A stretch of DNA of 64,000 bases from Micromonospora sp. WMMD980 (lineage in GTDB: Bacteria > Actinomycetota > Actinomycetes > Mycobacteriales > Micromonosporaceae), in NCBI RefSeq assembly GCF_029626035.1, contig NZ_JARUBE010000003.1:248001-312000 (forward strand), written 5' to 3'. Position 1 is the first letter of the stretch, and the number at the start of each line of letters is the position of its first letter. The translations under genes and the position numbers were made by a program. The notes below the pieces were generated by a model. The model ran no database searches and was not told the DNA's origin. It saw nothing but the letters and a program-made list of their open reading frames with translations. Below are positions 57,614 to 64,000 of this stretch, piece by piece.

Positions 57614-58840
57614 ATGACCGACACCAACTGGGCCGGCAACGTCCGCTGGTCGGCCCGGACCCGGCACCGGCCGACCTCCCTGGACGAGCTGCGCCGGCTG
57701 GTCGCCGGGGCGGACCGGGTCCGGGCCGTCGGCACCGGTCACTCGTTCAACCGACTCGGCGACACCGCGGGCGCCCAGATCGCGCTCGCCGGGCTGCCAC
57801 CCACCGTCGCGCTCGACCCCGACCGGGGCACCGTCACGGTCGCCGCCGGCCTGCGCTACGGCGACCTGGCCACCACGCTCCAGGACCGGGGGTACGCGCT
57901 GGCGAACCTCGCCTCGCTGCCGCACATCTCGGTGGCCGGCTCGGTAGCCACCGCCACCCACGGCTCCGGCGTCGGCAACCGCAACCTGGCCGCCGCCGTG
58001 GCCGCGCTGGAACTGGTCACCGCCGACGGCGACCTGCTCACCGTCGACCGGGCCGACCCCAGGTTCGCCGGCCTGGTGGTCAACCTCGGCGCGCTGGGCG
58101 TGGTCACCCGGCTCACGCTCGACGTGGTCGAAACGTTCGAGGTGCGGCAGTACGTCCGGCTCGGGCTGCCCCGGGAAGCCCTGGCGGAGGCGCTCGGCGC
58201 CGCGTACAGCGTCAGCGTGTTCACCGGTTGGCGGTCGGAGCGCCTCGACCAGGTGTGGATCAAGCAGGACGCCGACCAGCCGCCGCCGGCCGCCGACTGG
58301 CTGGACACGGTGCCCGCCGAAACCCCGCAACACCCGGTGCCCGGCATGTCGCCGGAGCACTGCACCGCCCAGCTCGGCGAACCCGGGCCGTGGCACGAGC
58401 GGCTGCCGCACTTCCGGCTCGGCTTCACCCCCAGCAGCGGCGACGAACTCCAGTCCGAGTGGCACGTGCCCCGGGCCGACGCGGCGGCGGCGCTGGCCGC
58501 GCTCGACCCGGTGGCCGAGCGGATCGCCGCCGTGCTCCAGATCTGCGAGCTGCGTACGGTGGCCGCCGACGAGCTGTGGCTGAGCCCGAACTTCCGGCGG
58601 GACACGCTGGCGGTGCACTTCACCTGGATCGGCGACCCGGTGGCGGTAGCGCCGGTGCTGGCCGAGGTGGAGCGGCGGCTCGCCCCGTTCGCACCCCGCC
58701 CGCACTGGGGCAAGCTCTTCGACCGCGACCCGGCCGCCGCGTACCCCCGGCACGCCGACTTCGCCGCCCTGCTACGCGAGTTCGACCCGGCCGGGAAGTT
58801 CCGCACCGAGGAGCTGGACCGCTACTTCCCCCGCGACTGA
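57614..58840 (+). CDS. Alditol oxidase / FAD-linked oxidase (AldO-like)
   Basis: 408 residues from ATG 57614; ATG 57602 in the same frame is an alternative. MTDTNWAGNVRW matches the start of the Streptomyces alditol oxidase family. GTGHSFN carries the His that in that family binds FAD covalently. GSVATATHGSGVGN is the FAD loop, and RPHWGKLF and PAGKF are late active-site motifs. It oxidises sugar alcohols to aldoses with O2, producing H2O2. No sugar-alcohol transporter is adjacent. Confidence 0.9.
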   Translation: MTDTNWAGNVRWSARTRHRPTSLDELRRLVAGADRVRAVGTGHSFNRLGDTAGAQIALAGLPPTVALDPDRGTVTVAAGLRYGDLATTLQDRGYALANLASLPHISVAGSVATATHGSGVGNRNLAAAVAALELVTADGDLLTVDRADPRFAGLVVNLGALGVVTRLTLDVVETFEVRQYVRLGLPREALAEALGAAYSVSVFTGWRSERLDQVWIKQDADQPPPAADWLDTVPAETPQHPVPGMSPEHCTAQLGEPGPWHERLPHFRLGFTPSSGDELQSEWHVPRADAAAALAALDPVAERIAAVLQICELRTVAADELWLSPNFRRDTLAVHFTWIGDPVAVAPVLAEVERRLAPFAPRPHWGKLFDRDPAAAYPRHADFAALLREFDPAGKFRTEELDRYFPRD

Positions 58841-58856
58841 CGGTGCCGGGCGGCGG

Positions 58857-59996
58857 TCAGCGGCCGGCCGACGACTGCCGGCGCAGGCTGCCGCGCTGCA
58901 CCGCGCGGCTGATGTCGCTGGGGGAGACGATCCCCACCAGCCGGTCGTCTACCACCACCAGCGCCCGGCCGTCGGTGCACTCGTTGAGTCGGGGGAGCAG
59001 CTCGGTGAGCTGCTCGTCCGGGCGGGCCAGCACCAGCTCGTCGGCCCGGCAGGACACCTCGGCCAGGGTGGTCGACGGGCGGCGGTCCGCCGCGACGCCG
59101 CGTACCCGGTCGAGCGTGACCAGGCCGACCGGCCGGTCGTTCTCGGTCAGCGGCAACGCCGAGTGCCGGTACGCGAAGAGGTAGTGGTCGACGAACTCGG
59201 CCACGGTCAGGTCGCCGGACGCGGTCTGCGGCTGCGGCGTCATCACGTCACCGACCCGGATGCCGCGCAGCGCGTCGCCCATCCGGGCCTGCCGCTCCTC
59301 CTGCCCGGCGGCGCCGATCAGGAACCAGCCGATCAGCGCCAGCCAGAGCCCACCGAACCCGGCCCCGCTGAGGAACCGCCACAGCCCGAGGCCGATCAGC
59401 ACGATGCCCAGCACCCGGCCGGCGCCGGCCGCCACCACCGACGCCCGGGTCCGGTCGCCGGTGGCCTTCCACACCGCCGCGCGCAGCAGCCGCCCGCCGT
59501 CCAGCGGCGCCGCCGGGAGCACGTTGAAGAGCGCCAGCAGCACGTTGATGCCGGCCAGCCAGGACAGCGCGCCGAGCAGCAGGCCGTGCCCGCCGGCCAC
59601 CGCCACGGCCACGGCCACGGCGCCGAACACCACGCCGATGACCAGGCTGACCAGCGGCCCCACGCCGGCGATCCGCAGCTCGGCGCCCGGGTCCTTCGCC
59701 TCGCCCTTCAGCTCGGCGACGCCGCCGAAGAGCCAGAGCGTGATCCCCTCGACCTCGATGCCGTTGCGCTTGGCCACCACCGCGTGCGACACCTCGTGGG
59801 CGAGCAGGCCGAGGAAGAAGACCACCGCGGCGGCCAGGCCGGCCGCGACGTAGGCCAGCGCGGAGTGGCCGGGGTACGAGCGCGGGAACAGGCTCGCCGA
59901 CAGCGTCCAGGCGATCAGCACGAAGATGACCAGGACACTCCAGTTGACGCCGACGGGAACGCCGGCGATCCGGCCGAGCCGGAAACTCGCCCTCAT
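58857..59996 (-). CDS. Site-2 protease family zinc metalloprotease with CBS pair
   Basis: 379 residues. HEVSH (67-71) is the zinc-binding motif in a membrane helix; NVLPAAPLDGGR (about 160-171) is the second zinc ligand region. A C-terminal pair of CBS domains (about 245-370) is typical of this subgroup. It cleaves membrane substrates in regulated proteolysis. No anti-sigma factor gene is adjacent. ATG 59996. Confidence 0.92.
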   Translation of the reverse strand: MRASFRLGRIAGVPVGVNWSVLVIFVLIAWTLSASLFPRSYPGHSALAYVAAGLAAAVVFFLGLLAHEVSHAVVAKRNGIEVEGITLWLFGGVAELKGEAKDPGAELRIAGVGPLVSLVIGVVFGAVAVAVAVAGGHGLLLGALSWLAGINVLLALFNVLPAAPLDGGRLLRAAVWKATGDRTRASVVAAGAGRVLGIVLIGLGLWRFLSGAGFGGLWLALIGWFLIGAAGQEERQARMGDALRGIRVGDVMTPQPQTASGDLTVAEFVDHYLFAYRHSALPLTENDRPVGLVTLDRVRGVAADRRPSTTLAEVSCRADELVLARPDEQLTELLPRLNECTDGRALVVVDDRLVGIVSPSDISRAVQRGSLRRQSSAGR

Positions 59997-60057
59997 CGCT
60001 CCTCCATACCCAGCGCGCCGTCCCGGTAACGGAGTATGCGCCGGTTATGCTGAGAGT

Positions 60058-60342
60058 ATGACGCGACGCATCACGATCAGCCTGCCCGACGACGTCGCCG
60101 AGTACGTCGAGCGCTCGCACGGCACGACGTCCGGCTTCATCGCCGCTGTTTTGCGGCGGAAGATGCGGGCGGACGGGCTGCGGGCTCGCTGGGCCGAGCA
60201 CGGTTACGTGGTGACCGACGAGGACGTCGAGCGCGCACGCCGCCGGCTGGCGGAGCACCCGCCGATCACCGACGAGCAGCACGACCGGAACATGCAGTGG
60301 CTGCGCCAGTTCGGCGACGAGGGCGGGGTGGCCGCCGCGTGA
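60058..60342 (+). CDS. Ribbon-helix-helix antitoxin
   Basis: 94 residues. RRITISLPDDVAEYVERSHGTTSGFIAAVLRRKM is a ribbon-helix-helix DNA-binding start; the C-terminal tail (DEQHDRNMQWLRQFG) should bind the toxin. TATGCT at 60046-60051 lies only 6 nt before the ATG, and no ribosome site is seen, which indicates a leaderless transcript. It overlaps the PIN toxin gene by GTGA. Confidence 0.8.
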   Translation: MTRRITISLPDDVAEYVERSHGTTSGFIAAVLRRKMRADGLRARWAEHGYVVTDEDVERARRRLAEHPPITDEQHDRNMQWLRQFGDEGGVAAA

Positions 60343-60749
60343 ACGGGCTCGTCCTGGACACGTGCGCCCTGCTCGCGTACGCCTCGGGGGACAGCGTCGA
60401 GCCCGGTGCGCTGCTGACTCTCGCGCAGGAGGACCCGGAGCAGGAGGTGTGGATCCCGGCGCTCTGCCTGGGGCAGGCGCAGCTCCAGCTCGCCGGGACG
60501 CCGGCAACCGATCTGCTCGACCTGCTCCTGGACGCCGATCGGGACATCCGAATCGCGGTGTACGACGGTCCGACCAGCCGCCGGGTGGCCCGGATCGCCG
60601 CGAGCTGCAAGGTGCCTCTCGATGTGGCCCACGCCGTCGCCACCGCCGTCCTCTACCGCTGTCACCTGGTGACCCGGGACGCCCCGACAGCTGCCGCCGC
60701 GGCCCCACCCGATCTGGAGATCCTCGACATCGCCAACTCCTGGGAGTGA
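60339..60749 (+). CDS. PIN domain toxin
   Basis: 136 residues from GTG 60339. GLVLDTCALLAYASGD carries the first Asp of a PIN domain; CKVPLDVAHAVATAVLYRCHLVTRDAP the later acidic residues. The pair is distinct from the VapC/Phd pair at 42385-43007. It sits directly before the PglW-like gene, a usual place for defence islands to accumulate toxin-antitoxin modules. Confidence 0.8.
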   Translation: MNGLVLDTCALLAYASGDSVEPGALLTLAQEDPEQEVWIPALCLGQAQLQLAGTPATDLLDLLLDADRDIRIAVYDGPTSRRVARIAASCKVPLDVAHAVATAVLYRCHLVTRDAPTAAAAAPPDLEILDIANSWE

Positions 60750-60814
60750 GCGGCGGCCCGGTAAGGTTCCGGGGTTGAGCTTGACAGCGACGATCGGGCC
60801 AGAGGGGGCGGCGC

Positions 60815-63800
60815 ATGCGCGAGGACTCGCCGCGCTGGGAGCAGATCAACGCCAGCTCCTACACGTGGGAGCAGGACGGTCTGCGGGAGCTGGCCGGCTA
60901 CCTGCCGGACACCGAGCCCTACCACGTCTGGGCGAACGTCGAGTTCGTCGGCGCGGACGGCTCGATCAACGAGGTCGACGCCCTGGTGCTCACCCCGAGC
61001 GGCCTCTACGTGCTGGAGCTGAAGCACTGGCAGGGCGAGATCCGTGGGGACGGCACCCAGTGGGTGCGCCGCGCCCCCAACTCCCGGCTCATCCCGGAGG
61101 ACAACCCCTACATCTTGGCCAACCGGAAGGCCAAGCGGCTGGGCAGCCTGATCCGCCACTACGCCAAGCAGCAGGGACGGCAGGACGAGACGCCGTTCGT
61201 CGGCGCGGCGGTTTTCCTGCATGCCAGAGCGACGCGAGCGGAGTTGGACGCGATCGGCAGCCAGCACGTCTACGGCTTGGACGGTCATCCCGAGGCCAAC
61301 CTGGCGAGCCTGAAGACGTTCCTGCTCTCGCCGCCGCGTAACCCGGGCCACCTGGTGGATGAGGCTCGGGGTCGGCAGATCGTGGACCTGGTCCGCGGTG
61401 CCAAGATCCGACCGTCGGTGGCGGACCGCAAGATCGGCCAGTTGCTCCTGCACCCGAAGCCGTTCGCCGAAGGGCTGGGCTGGCAGGATTTCCTCGCCGG
61501 GCACACGCTGGACACATCGCTGGTGCGCCGGGTTCGGTTCTATCTCACCAGCCGGGCCGCCGAGCACGAGGTGCCGGCGATCCGCCGGGCGGCGGAGCGG
61601 GAGTTCCGGCTGCTCCAGGGGATCCACCATCCGGGCGTGGCCCGGGCGCACGACCTGGTCGACCACGCGTGGGGCCCGGCGGTCGTCTTCGACCACCAGC
61701 AGAACTGGGTACGCCTCGACCAGTGGCTGCTGCGGCGGGGGGACACCCTCACCCTGGCCCAGCGGCTGCATCTGGTGCAGGACCTCGCCGAGATCATCGA
61801 CTATGCCCATTCCCGTCGGCTGGCCCACCGGGCGCTCTCACCCCGGGCGGTCTACGTCGGAGACCCCGATGGGACGCGCCCGACGCTTGTGGTGACCGAC
61901 TGGCAGACCGGTGGGCGTCTCGCCGGCACGTCCCACCTCACCCGGCTCGGCCCGTCGAGCGATCCGGCCACCCTGGACCTGTTCTTCGACGACGAGGTCC
62001 GCCGCTACCAGGCGCCGGAGGCGGACCATGCGGCCCGGCTGCCCGGCCACCGGCTCGACGTGTTCTCGCTCGGCGCGCTCGCCTTCCGGATCTTCGCCGG
62101 GGCGGCGCCTGCCACCACGGCCGAGGATCTGGCCAACACGGTGCGGGACAGCGGGCTGCACCTGGACGCGGTGGTCGACGGGATGCCGTCCGAGCTGGTC
62201 AAGCTGGTCTACGACGCCACCCGCGGCGACCCGGGGCAACGGCTGCCCAGTGTGTCGCGGTTCCGGAGCGACCTGGAGAAGGTCTGGGACGAGCTGACCG
62301 CGCCGGAGCCCGAGCCGGTGACCGATCCGCTCGCCGCCCACCGGGGTGACCTGCTCGACGGCGGGCTGGAGGTGAAGGACCGCCTCGGCTCGGGGTCCAC
62401 CGCCGTCGCGCTGCTGGTCAGCCGCGCCGACGAGGGCCGTGACCTGGTCCTGAAGGTGGCCCGCGACGAGCAGCACGAGGAACGGCTGACCGCGGAGGCG
62501 CGTACCCTCGCCGGGCTCAAGCACCCCCAGGTGGCCGCGCTCGTCGACGGCCCGGTGCGGGTCGGTGGCCGGACCGCGCTGTTGATGGAGAGTGCCGGGC
62601 GGCGGACCCTTGCCGAGGAGCTGCGCGCCGGCCGGCTCGCGCTGGACCTGCTGGAGCGGTACGGCCGGGACCTGCTCGACATCGCCAACTATCTGGACGG
62701 GCAGGGCGTCTGGCACCGCGACCTGAAACCGGCCAACCTGGCGGCCCGGCCCCGGCCGAAGGACAAGCAGCCGCACCTGTGCGTCTTCGACTTCTCACTG
62801 TCGTCGGTCCCGGCCGACCAGCTCAGCGCCGGCACGGTCGGCTACCTCGACCCGTTCCTCGGGGCGCCGCGCCGGCTGCGGTACGACGCGGCGGCGGAGC
62901 GCTTCGCGGCGGCGGTGGTGCTCTACGAGATGGCGACCGGCACGCTGCCCCGGTGGGGCGACAACGCCAACCCGACGGCGGTGAGCGACGAGGTGACCCT
63001 GGACCCGTCGGCGTTCGACCCGGCGATCGCCGACCGGCTGGTGGAGTTCTTCCGCCGGGCGCTGGCCCGGGAGGCCACCGCCCGCTTCGACACGGTCGAC
63101 GAGATGACCGACGCCTGGCGGGCGATCTTCCAGCAGGTCCCGCAGCCGGCGGTGACGCCGGTCGGCCCGCAGCCGGCGATGGTGGGGCTGACCCGCGAGT
63201 CGCCGCTGGAGGTGACCGAGCTGACCGCGCGGGCCCGGTCGGCGTTGGAACGGCTCGGCATGCACACGGTCGGCGAGCTGCTGGACGCGGAGTTGTCGGA
63301 ACTCACCCGGGCGAAGGGCGTGCCGGACGCCACCCGTAAGGAGATCATCGCCCAGGCGCGGGCGCTGCGGGCGGTGCTGCCCGGCGGGAACGAGCCGTCC
63401 GACAGCGAGGCCCGCCCGGTGGCCCAGGGTGTCGAGGCGCTCTGCGCCACGCTGCTGCCGCCGAAGCAGTCCCGACATCACGGGATTCTGGCCGCGCTGC
63501 TCGGCCAGGCCCCCACCGAGGACGGCACGTTCCTGCACTGGCCGGTTGAGGGAGACGTGGCCCGCGCCACCGGGAAGAAGCAGCGGCAGGTCTTCGCGGC
63601 GTTGCGTAACCAGACGCCGCGATGGCTGGACGATCCGGCGCTGGCGGCGGTGCGCAACGAGATCGTGGCGCTTCTCGACGCCCGAGGCGCGGTGATGTCG
63701 GCCGAGGAGTTGGCGCGGGCGGTGATCGCCGCGCGCGGCTCCTACACCTCCGAGCCGAAGCGGCTGCCCCAGGCGATCGGCCTGGTCCGCGCCGCCGTCG

Positions 63801-64000
63801 AGGCCGAGCTCAGCACCGGTGGGAACGCCCGCGTGGCCACCTACCGCTTCCCCGGTTCGAGCATCGTCCTGGTCGGCCGGGAACCGGACGACCCGACCTC
63901 CGTCGTGACCGCCGACGATTTCCTCGGGTACGCGGTCAAGCTGGGCGACCGGGCCGCGGAGCTGACCGAGAGTGACCCGCTACCGACCCGGCAGCGTGCC
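60815..64000 (+). CDS. pglW: PglW-like protein: NERD, pseudokinase, Ser/Thr kinase and HhH domains (3' partial)
   Basis: Open for 1062 codons from ATG 60815 to the window edge. N-terminal NERD nuclease-like domain (EVDALVLTPSGLYVLELKHWQG, residues 45-75). A first kinase-like domain around residues 260-490 has HRALSPRAVYV in place of HRD and TDW in place of DFG, so it is a likely pseudokinase. The second kinase (about 510-760) has WHRDLKPANL (Asp 636) and DFS (659-661), then an HhH region near 800-860 (ALERLGMHTVGELLDAELSELTR). This order is that of PglW, the kinase of Pgl/BREX type 2 phage defence. Partner genes are outside the window. AGAGGGGGCGG upstream supports the start. Confidence 0.85.
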   Translation, partial: MREDSPRWEQINASSYTWEQDGLRELAGYLPDTEPYHVWANVEFVGADGSINEVDALVLTPSGLYVLELKHWQGEIRGDGTQWVRRAPNSRLIPEDNPYILANRKAKRLGSLIRHYAKQQGRQDETPFVGAAVFLHARATRAELDAIGSQHVYGLDGHPEANLASLKTFLLSPPRNPGHLVDEARGRQIVDLVRGAKIRPSVADRKIGQLLLHPKPFAEGLGWQDFLAGHTLDTSLVRRVRFYLTSRAAEHEVPAIRRAAEREFRLLQGIHHPGVARAHDLVDHAWGPAVVFDHQQNWVRLDQWLLRRGDTLTLAQRLHLVQDLAEIIDYAHSRRLAHRALSPRAVYVGDPDGTRPTLVVTDWQTGGRLAGTSHLTRLGPSSDPATLDLFFDDEVRRYQAPEADHAARLPGHRLDVFSLGALAFRIFAGAAPATTAEDLANTVRDSGLHLDAVVDGMPSELVKLVYDATRGDPGQRLPSVSRFRSDLEKVWDELTAPEPEPVTDPLAAHRGDLLDGGLEVKDRLGSGSTAVALLVSRADEGRDLVLKVARDEQHEERLTAEARTLAGLKHPQVAALVDGPVRVGGRTALLMESAGRRTLAEELRAGRLALDLLERYGRDLLDIANYLDGQGVWHRDLKPANLAARPRPKDKQPHLCVFDFSLSSVPADQLSAGTVGYLDPFLGAPRRLRYDAAAERFAAAVVLYEMATGTLPRWGDNANPTAVSDEVTLDPSAFDPAIADRLVEFFRRALAREATARFDTVDEMTDAWRAIFQQVPQPAVTPVGPQPAMVGLTRESPLEVTELTARARSALERLGMHTVGELLDAELSELTRAKGVPDATRKEIIAQARALRAVLPGGNEPSDSEARPVAQGVEALCATLLPPKQSRHHGILAALLGQAPTEDGTFLHWPVEGDVARATGKKQRQVFAALRNQTPRWLDDPALAAVRNEIVALLDARGAVMSAEELARAVIAARGSYTSEPKRLPQAIGLVRAAVEAELSTGGNARVATYRFPGSSIVLVGREPDDPTSVVTADDFLGYAVKLGDRAAELTESDPLPTRQRA

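Noticed and set aside
1..64000. CRISPR arrays.
   Set aside because: No regularly spaced direct repeats with unique spacers were seen; the only tandem repeats are the two-copy units listed.

Overview
The window is very GC-rich DNA (about 72% by eye) with GTG/TTG starts, many ATGA and GTGA overlaps, AGGAGG-type ribosome sites, AfsR/SARP, ROK and F420-type genes, and a short GTTAAGNNGGGGCCC-type repeat that I associate with Micromonospora. It is best read as a chromosomal segment of a Micromonosporaceae actinomycete; the genus is an inference.

Positions 1-21.7 kb hold one metabolic locus bracketed by two paralogous ROK regulators (397-1575 and 20510-21694). It has a ribose/inositol-type ABC importer, a Gfo/Idh/MocA dehydrogenase, then a translationally coupled seven-gene run: inositol-phosphate-synthase-like cyclase, UbiA-like (EboC), TIM barrel, EboA, TatD-like EboB, EboE and a phosphodiesterase like EboF. 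This is an actinobacterial version of the ebo (EDB) metabolite-traffic cluster, without the dehydroquinate-synthase-like EboD but with an inositol-phosphate-synthase-type cyclase in its place. Downstream are two large secreted multidomain proteins (a PQQ-type sugar dehydrogenase and a ThuA-DUF1080 fusion) and another sugar isomerase. The first ROK gene and the secreted-enzyme operon share a promoter/operator module.

Positions 21.8-26.2 kb are housekeeping-like: a YtxH-like protein, tRNA-Asn, an MMPL transporter, an amine-oxidase-like flavoprotein and tRNA-Met. An integrated element of about 9.0 kb (26153-35123) sits in that tRNA-Met. It has a 47-bp direct repeat as attL/attR, a tyrosine integrase next to attL, an excisionase, a ribbon-helix-helix protein, XRE regulators and orphan genes. 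Inside it an ISAs1-family insertion with a perfect 10-bp target duplication splits a secreted-protein gene that can be restored on paper.

Just right of attR (35.2-38.5 kb) several genes carry frameshifts, which means either decay or sequence errors. From 38.6 to 60 kb the chromosome is an ordinary mosaic: small enzymes and regulators, a PIN/Phd toxin-antitoxin pair, an AfsR/SARP regulator, a DrrAB-type ABC exporter, a glycine-betaine importer operon, a heme oxygenase-like protein, a TetR/FAD-monooxygenase pair, an ArsR/SRPBCC pair with a clear operator, an F420-type oxidoreductase, an alditol oxidase and a site-2 protease.

The right edge (60.0-64.0 kb) has a second toxin-antitoxin pair followed by an open-ended PglW-like protein (NERD, pseudokinase, kinase, HhH). 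It probably begins a BREX/Pgl-type phage-defence island that continues outside the window.
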